From positions 124,001 to 188,000 of the forward strand of contig CALGOB010000062.1 of assembly GCA_937958005.1 (NCBI GenBank): a DNA stretch of 64,000 nucleotides, in the 5' to 3' direction. Below the pieces are notes generated by a model. The model did not search any database. It was given only the letters and a program-made list of their open reading frames with translations, and was not told the DNA's origin. How positions within the stretch are numbered: position 1 is the stretch's first letter; each line of letters opens with the position of its first letter. The stretch comes from an uncultured Cyclobacteriaceae bacterium (lineage in GTDB: Bacteria; Bacteroidota; Bacteroidia; Cytophagales; Cyclobacteriaceae). Position numbers and translations under genes: made by a program. Below are positions 37,701 to 44,462 of this stretch, in pieces.

Positions 37701-38257
37701 TAATACTGACTTAATGCCATGTAATAAAACAAGATATTCTCAGAGTCATTATCAATGCTCTTCCTTACTTTATCCAAATAGAATTTAGAGCTATCCAAAC
37801 TAATATATAAGTGTAATTCTGCTTTTTGAATAAAAGAACTATTCTCAATAAGGTTGATTTGATTGGATTTTTGAAACTTCTTGGAATAACTATTCCAGTA
37901 TTTTGCACTGTCAATGTTTAAAGACCATAAATAAGTACGTGACAACTCGTTTATACATCTTAATTTATAAAGTTTATTTTCTTTGCTGCCTGCCTTAAAA
38001 CTGATTACTTTTTGAAAAGTCTTTATTGCACTTCTAAAGTCCCTAATCTGAAAATAACTTTTGCCTAAAAGATAACTATTTGAAAAGGGGATGCTATCTG
38101 AATGATTAATTTGGTAATCATGATTAATTAATTCAATACAACCTGAATAATTGTGTTGATTATATAGTCTTTTGATACTATCAAATGATGAACCATTTGC
38201 ATGATTCATCATTGCAAAAAAACTATAAAGCAAGAAACAATAATAATACTGTTTCAA
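34796..38257 (-). CDS. Exported TPR-CHAT protein (caspase-like protease)
   Basis: An 1153-residue protein with a signal peptide (CFLLYSFFAMMNHANG), a long run of TPR-like helical repeats (about 30-600), a coiled-coil linker (640-700), a CHAT domain (about 790-1110), and a single membrane helix near the C-terminus (LYFYVAGAFLMLIALVFVGW) followed by a lysine-rich tail. The CHAT catalytic dyad is present: His974 in LHLSMHA and Cys1023 in LSACNTG, 49 residues apart. So an active cysteine protease facing the periplasm is predicted. It lies 17 nt downstream of a 69-codon GG-leader peptide gene in the same direction. It ends against a repeat array and is convergent with a sigma/TPR pair. Confidence 0.88.
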   Translation of the reverse strand: MKQYYYCFLLYSFFAMMNHANGSSFDSIKRLYNQHNYSGCIELINHDYQINHSDSIPFSNSYLLGKSYFQIRDFRSAIKTFQKVISFKAGSKENKLYKLRCINELSRTYLWSLNIDSAKYWNSYSKKFQKSNQINLIENSSFIQKAELHLYISLDSSKFYLDKVRKSIDNDSENILFYYMALSQYYLAKNDIKSSYKITNKGLELFKKNESSDSVNWINLHLLKGFYTLRTKGAKSSVSYFENYVRPLLFKHHSRNNQAYDYLKGEFYRLTTLSYSHLGNFNKTVQYTKLYLDIAIKSLDPDNVRLGEIYRDLAESYLKKNRIATYIKYIDLSIEILSKYNSYKNYVSLANAKRYYYSKNYANCIKWSNIYMKQKQLENKKFTRSDDLIFTYKLWSHYQLSEYDSVSNNVTLLNEYLQNINLPNENLVNKYELFKVITLEKKRNSIEKKTKISIEVDTLKKEIESIYKSYFKTMEFSSKRLNGALAFINAYSNYVLNEKIIDDKISSLLDKAISYNYREISLKNNAINLKQIKNCYQLLISTWLKSRFHYFKYNENHDFLDLNYAFLYADFNHRLKSMTLDMESEVIDQLLQIENNLDEDILMKITFKRHKDSVGDFNLSYIFNSFESKKSIILFNNIVHKQLLYMNHVPDSLLMRKSNLEKRISGIKERLKSVGKSEDSRITQEYRRNLIEGEQLLTLLNIHLREEYNIKFSKNSQNIIELDEVMSKLSDSELLIYYTERADANYTLAISTNETFFHKLNPLRDSVVSQFRNSLDPATSFSKGTQNGKDYLQSAYAIYESQLKPVLDKFPDAKKIIVIPDGQLHHVPFDALISELPKGDGLVDYASLHYLIKDYTFSYAYSATTLFKTKSLLEQIKEESGLGNRDGQQVLAFAPSYDSDDNSDLNTNLLAQRRSKKQPLSNIRGNLSNLDWNDEEVAGIGDYFQGKSLFAEMANEKDFKKEANNYDILHLSMHAVVDAEDPMYSYLAFAPDPQDTSTGDGFLHAFEIYDLDLKADMAVLSACNTGYGKLYKGEGPLSLAKAFTYAGCPSVVMSYWAADDRSSSDIMKLFYGNLAEGMEKDEALRQAKLTFFENTSPFKKSPAFWNNFVVMGDTSPIIKDHSRLYFYVAGAFLMLIALVFVGWKFLYSKTEKN

Positions 38258-38274
38258 TGTAGTTTAATTTGGAA

Positions 38275-38484
38275 TTAGTTAGTTGTTCTAACTGTATCAG
38301 GAAAATTCCCACAGAAACCCAAAGTACACCAAAAGGCTCCACTGTTATCTACTTGTTCATCTCCACACGCAAATACTATACTGTCATCTGCAGTACCACC
38401 CTTTATTATTCCAGACGTATCAGTATCAATCTTTGTGACAAAACTTTTGATGATTAATTTTTCTAAGTTTAATTTTTTTTTCAT
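38275..38484 (-). CDS. GG-leader precursor peptide upstream of the CHAT gene
   Basis: A 69-residue peptide whose leader MKKKLNLEKLIIKSFVTKID resembles the Bacteroidetes natural-product leader consensus (KKKLxLxKLxxxSFVT) known from class I lanthipeptide-type and GG precursors. A KGG at residues 28-30 marks a probable cleavage site. The 39-residue core is polar and acidic, has three cysteines (40, 53, 58) and several Ser/Thr, and ends RTTN. No LanB/LanC or other modification gene is seen nearby. It is the first gene of a two-gene operon with the TPR-CHAT protein. Candidate roles: substrate or trigger of the CHAT protease, or a peptide exported by the C39 transporter at 45.6 kb. Confidence 0.75.
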   Translation of the reverse strand: MKKKLNLEKLIIKSFVTKIDTDTSGIIKGGTADDSIVFACGDEQVDNSGAFWCTLGFCGNFPDTVRTTN

Positions 38485-38635
38485 GTCAATGTTTGCTTAA
38501 ATTTATTTACAACAAAGATATAAACTATTTAACTTAAAATGTTCTTATTGTTGTTGTTTTAATCTAATTTTAGATAGTATTCGTTATTAACAACAATTAA
38601 TGGAATCTTGAATTGATATACTAAAAAGTTGCATA

Positions 38636-40435
38636 ATGAAAAAAGTATTGACTGTCTTTATACTTTGGCTTACTTGCTTTGTTGCTAATTCAATGGGGTT
38701 AAATCAAAGGGAAACTGATAAAATTAAAGTTTTCAATCACCTTTATGGCTATGTAAAATACTTTCACCCCAGTGATGAAGCTGCTGAGTTGGATTGGGAT
38801 GCATTTGCTATTTATGGTTCAAAAAAGATTCTTGATTCAGAAGATAGAGATTTCATTGAAGTTCTAAATGAACTCTTCAAACCTATCGCACCAACACTTA
38901 CTCTCTGCTATGGTATACCTTCTAGTAAAATGATAAACCCTTATGGTAAATTAGATCAAAATGTAGCTGTTTTAGACACCATCCAGTGGCAGCACATTGG
39001 AAACGGGCAATTAGGAGAAAAGGATCCTTACATAAGCAAAAGGATTAAATGGTCTTCAAAGAAAAATTTTCTATTTGATAAGAAATTGAATTTTGATAAC
39101 CTTATTCGAAAAGAAATTGGATTAGGTATTTTTTGCGTTCTTCCAACGGTTTTAATCATAGACACCGAAGGTACTTATCCTAAGGCAGAGGTAAATCTTC
39201 TCGATAAATTAATTAAGGAGATGCGGATAATCAAAAACAGTTATATTCACAGTACCAACCAGAAGGAATTTTATATTGGAAATTTAATTAACTTTTGGAA
39301 TAGTATCCAACACTTTTACCCATACTTTAATGAAGTGGAGATTAACTGGGAATCTTCATTTACTGAAATGCTCCTCATGGCTTTAAAAAAGCCAAACCCT
39401 AAAAATTTCATCAAAACACTCACATGGGGCCTTTCTGCTATTGGAGATGGACATGCTAGGGTCAACAATGTCTTTTATGAGAGGTATTTTCCTCCTATTA
39501 ACATAGAATGGATTGAGGGAAAAATGATTATAACGAATACTGACCAGAAAAACATCAATTATATTGGGTCGGAAATCATTGCAATTAATGAAGTGCCTAT
39601 CCGTGAAGTAATTAAAAACTTTACTCCGCTTGTCCCCAAATCACATCTACATGAAATGATGGATGATATAGCTCAAGAGATGATTGCCTCATATGAATAT
39701 GGTAAAAGGTATGATATTATAACGGTTAAAAATAAAATTGATCAACCAGATACTCTGGTCATTCATTCTAAAACAAAGGGCTTAAAGCCTAAAAGAAGTT
39801 TGGTTTATCAGAAAAACATAAAACCCTTTCACAAAATAGATAAGTATTTATCTTATATAAATATGGATCTGCTAACTTATAATTTATTTGAAAATCATTT
39901 ACAAGAAATTAAAAACTCTAAAGCTTTAATAATAGATATGAGGGGGTATCCTGACATGGGAAATGGTATTTTTAAATTTCTAGGACACTTCATAAAAGAG
40001 AATGATTCTACAAGATGGATGTTTAAACCAAATATTATTAAGCCAGATAGGTACGATCTCTCAAGTTCTTATTCTAAATCTGGGTGGAATATAGAAAAGT
40101 TAATCCCTGCTATAAATGCCACTGTATATTTTTTGATTGACAACCATGCTCAAAGTTATTCGGAAAGCATTACAGGTTTCTTTGCCAAAATGGATCATGT
40201 AACTTTGATTGGAAGCCAAACTACAGGTATAAACGGAAACATAAACAGATTTAGATTACCAGGAGGTTATACTTATCAATACACAGGCATGAAAGTCCTC
40301 AAACATGATGGCAGCCGCTTACATGGAATTGGATTTTTACCAGATGTAGAAGTGCGTCCCACAGTTCAGGGAATTATAGATGGTAGGGATGAAGTGCTGG
40401 AGAAAGCAATAGAACTGGCGAAGAAGGAATTATGA
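38636..40435 (+). CDS. S41 family (tail-specific-like) peptidase, exported
   Basis: A 599-residue protein with a signal peptide (VLTVFILWLTCFVANSMG). The N-terminal region (25-200) has the KVFNHLYGYVKYFHPSD motif and the middle (about 205-300) the related FWNSIQHFYPYF and LSAIGDGHARV blocks of Bacteroidetes S41 enzymes. A PDZ-like segment follows (about 300-360). The S41 catalytic part has the Ser region NHAQSYSES (Ser507/509) and VTLIGSQTTGINGN. It is divergent from the precursor peptide gene with a 151-bp shared promoter region and upstream of the GG-peptide cassette, which suggests, but does not prove, a role in peptide turnover. Confidence 0.85.
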   Translation: MKKVLTVFILWLTCFVANSMGLNQRETDKIKVFNHLYGYVKYFHPSDEAAELDWDAFAIYGSKKILDSEDRDFIEVLNELFKPIAPTLTLCYGIPSSKMINPYGKLDQNVAVLDTIQWQHIGNGQLGEKDPYISKRIKWSSKKNFLFDKKLNFDNLIRKEIGLGIFCVLPTVLIIDTEGTYPKAEVNLLDKLIKEMRIIKNSYIHSTNQKEFYIGNLINFWNSIQHFYPYFNEVEINWESSFTEMLLMALKKPNPKNFIKTLTWGLSAIGDGHARVNNVFYERYFPPINIEWIEGKMIITNTDQKNINYIGSEIIAINEVPIREVIKNFTPLVPKSHLHEMMDDIAQEMIASYEYGKRYDIITVKNKIDQPDTLVIHSKTKGLKPKRSLVYQKNIKPFHKIDKYLSYINMDLLTYNLFENHLQEIKNSKALIIDMRGYPDMGNGIFKFLGHFIKENDSTRWMFKPNIIKPDRYDLSSSYSKSGWNIEKLIPAINATVYFLIDNHAQSYSESITGFFAKMDHVTLIGSQTTGINGNINRFRLPGGYTYQYTGMKVLKHDGSRLHGIGFLPDVEVRPTVQGIIDGRDEVLEKAIELAKKEL

Positions 40436-40456
40436 TTTGCTGGTTGTAATAGAATT

Positions 40457-40690
40457 AGGAATTAGGAATGCGGAATTAGGAATTGAATTGCTGGGCGTAG
40501 ATTTAATTAGAAATTAGGAATGCGGAATTAGGAATTGACTTGCTGGACGTAGATTTAATTAGGAATTAGGAATGCGGAATTAGGAATTGAATTGCTGGGC
40601 GTAGTTTTAATTAGGAATTAGGAATGCGGAATTAGGAATTGACTTGCTGGGCGTAGTTTTAATTAGAAATTAGGAATTATGACTTGCTGC
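40457..40690. repeat. Tandem 52-bp repeat array, copy cluster 2
   Basis: Five units begin at 40457, 40509, 40561, 40613 and 40665, an exact 52-bp period. Each has AGGAATTAGGAATGCGGAAT, then TTGAMTTGCTGGRCGTAGWT and TTAATT. An inverted AT-rich tail (TTTCTAATTACTCATTTCGC… about 40743-40795) follows, as in cluster 1. There are no unique spacers, so it is not a CRISPR array. Confidence 0.9.
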
Positions 40691-41070
40691 TTTTAGAGAA
40701 ATGGAAAAGAATTAGGTATTATTAATGTGGAATTAGCCAAAAATTTCTAATTACTCATTTCGCATTCCTCATTTTATCTAATTCCTAATTAATTCCAATT
40801 ACCTTCTGAAAGTTTTTTCACAAAAGTGTTCATATCGGTCTGGTTTTGTGATCTTAAAGTAAAGGATCAGAAAAAACTAAACACATATGATTTTAATCAT
40901 CCTAATTTTAATAGAATCATTTTTCACTATTTCTAAAATAATATTAGAAACAGGATTGAATTGGTTCTAAAAAGAAACTGTCTATCCACCTATCGGCCGT
41001 AAGTAGATGGATTGTAAAGGATAAACCGATATCCTGAAACAATCGGTGAATTTTAAAATTAAATATTATT
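40691..41070. promoter_or_regulatory. Leader region of the GG-peptide operon
   Basis: No gene. It contains the tail of the repeat array and, just before the first GG-peptide gene, two small hairpins: ATCCACCTA…TAGATGGAT (about 40984-41012) and ACCGAT…ATCGGT (about 41027-41048). They could be part of a 5' untranslated leader. A promoter cannot be placed with confidence. Confidence 0.35.
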
Positions 41071-41268
41071 ATGAAAGAATTATCTTCATTTCAAATGGAA
41101 AAAACAGAAGGTGGTGATTTAGATTTTTGGGGAGGATTTGCCTGCGGAGGAGCTATTTTAGCAGGCGGGGCTGTTCTTGCCGGAACTGGAGGAGGAGCAG
41201 CTCCAGTAGCACTGTTTATAGCATCTCAAGGATGTGCCCATTACATAGGTTATTCACTAACTCATTAA
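41071..41268 (+). CDS. GG-leader two-cysteine peptide 1 (bacteriocin-like)
   Basis: A 65-residue precursor. The 15-residue leader MKELSSFQMEKTEGG ends in a double glycine, the cleavage site of C39-peptidase ABC exporters. The predicted 50-residue core is extremely rich in Gly and Ala with a hydrophobic centre (GGAILAGGAVLAGTGGGAAP) and cysteines at residues 25 and 55, suited to one disulfide bond. This composition is typical of class II membrane-active bacteriocins. It lies 12 nt upstream of peptide 2; a C39 transporter gene lies 4.4 kb downstream. Confidence 0.82.
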   Translation: MKELSSFQMEKTEGGDLDFWGGFACGGAILAGGAVLAGTGGGAAPVALFIASQGCAHYIGYSLTH

Positions 41269-41280
41269 ATCATTAATATT

Positions 41281-41451
41281 ATGAAAGAAATAGATATATT
41301 AGAAGCAAAGGAGGTCAATGGCGGTAGCTGGGAAACATTTGTTGACGGCGCCTGTATAGCTTATACGAGTGCAGTAGTATTCAGTATTATTCCTGCTAAA
41401 TTAGCAGGTGATGTTGCCTGTGTTGGATGGGCCATTTATAGAAGTTTTTAA
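41281..41451 (+). CDS. GG-leader two-cysteine peptide 2 (bacteriocin-like)
   Basis: A 56-residue precursor, short enough to be missed by gene callers. The leader MKEIDILEAKEVNGG is again exactly 15 residues ending in GG. The 41-residue core is amphipathic/hydrophobic (AYTSAVVFSIIPAKLAG) and has cysteines at residues 25 and 47; Cys25 is at the same position as in peptide 1. Equal leader length, aligned first cysteine and adjacency suggest a two-peptide bacteriocin or a paired signal. Confidence 0.8.
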   Translation: MKEIDILEAKEVNGGSWETFVDGACIAYTSAVVFSIIPAKLAGDVACVGWAIYRSF

Positions 41452-41471
41452 CCATTGTTAGCATTTAAGGT

Positions 41472-41678
41472 GTGGTAAAAAATATCACACCTTTACTTAT
41501 AAACACTACTAATTTGAAAAACATATTAGCAAACCCGATCAACATAATAACTTTCATCATCCTAATTAGCTATATAATTCTGCATGAATTATATCCTGAT
41601 TTTAGGTATTTACATTTTCTTCTTCCTATAGCCATATTACTTCCTCGGTTTAGAAAAAAAGAACCGAATAGTAACTAA
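41472..41678 (+). CDS. Small membrane protein, possible immunity protein
   Basis: A 68-residue frame with a GTG start 20 nt after peptide 2; a TTG at 41514 would give a shorter version. It has one strong membrane segment (INIITFIILISYIILHELY) and a second (YLHFLLPIAILLP), ending in a basic tail RFRKKEPNSN. Small two-helix basic proteins next to class II bacteriocin genes often give self-immunity. The assignment is from position and topology only; I recognise no family. Confidence 0.45.
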   Translation: MVKNITPLLINTTNLKNILANPINIITFIILISYIILHELYPDFRYLHFLLPIAILLPRFRKKEPNSN

Positions 41679-41970
41679 GAAGAGCTTCTCTGATTAGTCC
41701 TACTATGACTTACTAAATAGACTTAAAATGCTCTGTTGTCAGATTATCTCTAAATCTAAGATAACAAAGTAAGATTGGTATTCGCTTTTCTGAAACTAAT
41801 TTCAGAATGGGTTTTATAAGAATAAAATCTGAGAAATCAGATTACAAAACCTACTAAAAACAGGCACGTATTACCGTTAAAGCTCAAATGCGCCCAAGCG
41901 GTGAAGTAGCTTGTATGAATGCTTAATCATTTTAAAAGGAGTCTGTCATACTGACTCCTTTTTCTTATAA
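41679..41970. other. Spacer with a possible decayed peptide gene and a terminator
   Basis: A short open stretch ends with KAQMRPSGEVACMNA and a stop (about 41876-41925); its SGEVAC resembles AGDVAC of peptide 2, so it may be the remnant of a third peptide, but the upstream part is lost. The same DNA (AAAGCTCAAATGCGCCC) recurs at about 44261-44277. A terminator closes the spacer. Confidence 0.35.
41934..41963 (+). terminator. Intrinsic terminator ending the GG-peptide transcript
   Basis: Perfect 10-bp stem (AAAAGGAGTC / GACTCCTTTT) with a 9-nt loop and a T-run. It separates the peptide genes from the ABC exporter genes, so strong peptide expression can be set apart from the exporter. Confidence 0.85.
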
Positions 41971-42600
41971 TTGCCAATTATGAATGCGCTAATCCTCCTG
42001 AAATATCACTATAAATTCAAGTTAAAGGCTCTCAGATCAGAAAAAGATTATTTACTTAAGATTATTCTGATTTTATTCTTCCTAGGGTTTATTGTTCTTT
42101 TCACATTTATTCTTAAAGCACTCATTCCTGCAAATGACCTTGTTTTATTGAAAAAAATTTACCTGCCTATCATAGGAATGCAAGTTATCTCCCTTATTAA
42201 CAGTTCTGGTTTATCTGGTTCTATTTATCCGTACCTTAAATTACCTATTAAGAAATTACCTTTATTAACCCTGATAGTTTTTGAAGAGATACTGCTAAAA
42301 AAAATTCTTTTTATCACCTCTACCTTGTGTATTGCTCTTACAATAAGCACCAGTATCTTGCTATCGACAAATCTTTTTTTGCTTTTGATAATAACCTCAG
42401 CCCTAGGGTTTCTTTTTAAAGGCATAGACATGAATGAATTCATAAGAAAAGTTTTATTATTCGTTATAGGTTTAGCTTTATTAACCGTGGTTTTTTATTG
42501 CCCTTTTGAAAAACTCAACTTTACTCTCATTTTATTGTCAGTCTTTATCTTACTTTTTATCCAATTCAAATCAATACCCATCAAATCCTACTTAAAATGA
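41971..42600 (+). CDS. Polytopic membrane protein, ABC exporter subunit candidate
   Basis: A 209-residue protein with about five to six membrane helices and a short basic N-terminus (LLKYHYKFKLKALRSEKDYL). No family is recognised with certainty, but its size, topology and tight coupling (stop overlapping the next start as ATGA) to another membrane protein and then an ATPase point to the transmembrane part of an ABC-2-like exporter. Bacteroidetes lineages often encode such split permeases beside peptide genes for immunity. Confidence 0.6.
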   Translation: MPIMNALILLKYHYKFKLKALRSEKDYLLKIILILFFLGFIVLFTFILKALIPANDLVLLKKIYLPIIGMQVISLINSSGLSGSIYPYLKLPIKKLPLLTLIVFEEILLKKILFITSTLCIALTISTSILLSTNLFLLLIITSALGFLFKGIDMNEFIRKVLLFVIGLALLTVVFYCPFEKLNFTLILLSVFILLFIQFKSIPIKSYLK

Positions 42601-43301
42601 TCAAACACCTATTAGGAATAGAATTAAAATCCAGTCTAAGAAATAAGCGATTAAAAGAATTACATTCCACTCTTTATTTGTTAATTATCATTAACCTGAT
42701 TTTACCATGGTTACTCTCTAATGATATCTACTTTACAGGTGATAACAAGATTTCTGTCGCCCTTCAAGCCATTGGTTGGTGTTCTTTCCTTGTCTCTATT
42801 GCTTATTCTTCTTTGAGTTTTAATTGGCAAGGAAGTTACTTAACGGCTCTTCTAAAATTTCCTAGTGGAATAAGTACAACTTTCTTCACGGTCATACTAT
42901 TACCTTATCTATATGCTGCACTTATTATGCTGATCATATTTCCCAGTTATTATTTTCTATACCCACAAGTAATTAGATGGGCAGTTACTTTTAGTTTATT
43001 CAATATTGGGGTTTTATTACCAGCTACACTTGTCACCAGTATATATCACAATAACAAAACCATTGCTCTTCACAACTCAAGGTTTTTAAACTTTCAAGGT
43101 ATCAAGCTGCCAAATGTTTTATCTATTATGATTCCTATTTTCTTTGGAGGGATCACACTGCTTATTTCAAAAATTTTATACAAAGATGTGCATCTACTAT
43201 TAAATTGCCTATCAATTATTGGGTTAATGGCCTTTTTAGTCCTATTGAAACCTCTGAAAAAAACTTTCAGTACGAACCTTACAAAAAAACTAAATTATTA
43301 A
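42597..43301 (+). CDS. Polytopic membrane protein, ABC-2-like permease
   Basis: A 234-residue protein with a basic start (IKHLLGIELKSSLRNKRLKE) and six predicted membrane helices. The start overlaps the preceding stop by 4 nt, and the next gene starts 2 nt after its stop. The first segment, an amphipathic helix followed by helices in pairs, is usual for ABC-2 permeases. Probably pairs with the 41971 protein and the ATPase at 43304. Confidence 0.62.
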   Translation: MIKHLLGIELKSSLRNKRLKELHSTLYLLIIINLILPWLLSNDIYFTGDNKISVALQAIGWCSFLVSIAYSSLSFNWQGSYLTALLKFPSGISTTFFTVILLPYLYAALIMLIIFPSYYFLYPQVIRWAVTFSLFNIGVLLPATLVTSIYHNNKTIALHNSRFLNFQGIKLPNVLSIMIPIFFGGITLLISKILYKDVHLLLNCLSIIGLMAFLVLLKPLKKTFSTNLTKKLNY

Positions 43302-43303
43302 CC

Positions 43304-43963
43304 ATGCTCTATTTAAAAAACCTTATTAAAGAATTTTCAGAATTCAAATTGCATATTGAGGAATTAACAATCAAAGAAGGGGAAACTGTAGCGCTTATTG
43401 GAAACAATGGCGCAGGTAAAACAACGCTGTTAAGATGTCTGTTAAACCTAATCAGTTTTGAAAGTGGAAGTATTGAAATTTTCAATCATTCTATTAAGGA
43501 AAATGAAGAGTGGAAAACAAAAGTCAATTCTTATCTGGATGAACGTTTTTTGATAGATTTTTTAACGCCTAAAGAATTTTTAAAATTTACCCAAAAAGCT
43601 TATAATCAGCCTGAAAACACTGAGTTATCTGACTTTCTTGAACCAGAATATTACCTTAAATTAATAAGGGAATTATCAACCGGCAATAAACAAAAGGTGG
43701 GTATATTGTCTGCCCTAGTAACCAACCCAAAATTATTAATCCTAGACGAGCCTTTTGCTAATCTTGATCCCCGCTCAAGATACAGGTTGTCAGCATTGTT
43801 AAAAAACAGCAAGCAAACACAGATAATTTCTAGTCATGATTTGACTGAAGTAATTGAAATTGCTGACAGAGTAATCTTGATGGAGAAAGGAAATATTATA
43901 AGAGATGTCACTTGTGATAATGAGACTATTGATCAGCTTAATCAATATTTCGAGAATAGCTAA
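43304..43963 (+). CDS. ABC transporter ATP-binding protein
   Basis: A 219-residue ATPase starting at MLYLKNLIKEFSEFKLHIEE; an earlier in-frame ATG at 43205 overlaps the permease gene by 97 nt and adds a non-homologous N-terminus. Motifs: Walker A GNNGAGKTT (about 34-42), Q-loop region, signature LSTGNKQKVG, Walker B LLILDEPFANLD and the switch histidine in IISSHDLTEV. The helical domain is short, typical of drug/peptide (CcmA/DRA-like) exporters. Third gene of the exporter operon, which may give immunity to the two GG peptides. Confidence 0.9.
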   Translation: MLYLKNLIKEFSEFKLHIEELTIKEGETVALIGNNGAGKTTLLRCLLNLISFESGSIEIFNHSIKENEEWKTKVNSYLDERFLIDFLTPKEFLKFTQKAYNQPENTELSDFLEPEYYLKLIRELSTGNKQKVGILSALVTNPKLLILDEPFANLDPRSRYRLSALLKNSKQTQIISSHDLTEVIEIADRVILMEKGNIIRDVTCDNETIDQLNQYFENS

Positions 43964-44048
43964 ACTTTATTCTCCTACTACGCTGATACCAAGATGTTTC
44001 ATTTGATGTTCATATGGTCACTCTCACCCAATTATTCAACTTAATAAA

Positions 44049-44194
44049 TACTGGTATCCAATTAAATCTGAAAATGAACAAAAAGACACTTATAGATCAA
44101 ATAAAGAGGTGTTTTTCAGGATAAGGAAAAACCTGTCTTTATTTGATCCAGTAGCATTTTCTTTTCTATTTTCAAATTTAATTGGATACCAGTA
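44049..44194. mobile_element. 146-bp TIR element with a long internal hairpin
   Basis: Ends are near-perfect 26-bp terminal inverted repeats beginning TACTGGTATCCAATTAAAT. Inside, perfect 13-bp arms (44095-44107 and 44136-44148) enclose the 26-nt core at 44108-44133 that contains GTTTTTCAGGATAAGGAAAA and is identical to 30595-30620. No coding capacity; a non-autonomous element of the same family as 30316-30681. Confidence 0.85.
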
Positions 44195-44462
44195 GTTTTC
44201 AATAGAAAAAAGAACTGAAAGATTTCTAACACTAATAATTACAAATCCCACTAAAAATCCACTAAAGCTCAAATGCGCCCCAATCGAATTTACATTATAC
44301 AATTACGCATTTCTAATTCTTAATTAATTTCGATCAACAAGTCAAAATAGACCAAACCAACTGTTCATATTACTCCTTTTTCCTACTCATAAGGTAGAAC
44401 AGTAGTTATGAGCTCCATCATACCTACTAAAAAAAGATCATTTAAAATATAAAATTCATTCA
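44195..44462. other. Spacer between the TIR element and the exporter genes
   Basis: Together with 43964-44048 and the TIR element this makes a 498-bp gap. It holds the second copy of AAAGCTCAAATGCGCCC (about 44261-44277) with related flanking DNA, and at about 44296-44340 one inverted unit of the 52-bp repeat family. No gene is seen. Confidence 0.5.

Noticed and set aside
38269-38457. 62-codon frame antisense to the precursor peptide
   Set aside because: It is the mirror of a gene with a clear leader and operon position, and has no recognisable features.
40457-40690. CRISPR-like periodic repeats
   Set aside because: The whole 52-bp unit repeats, without unique spacers; no cas gene is near.
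43205-43303. Upstream ATG of the ABC ATPase gene
   Set aside because: It would overlap the permease gene by 97 nt and add residues without family similarity; the ATG at 43304 fits the conserved ATPase N-terminus.
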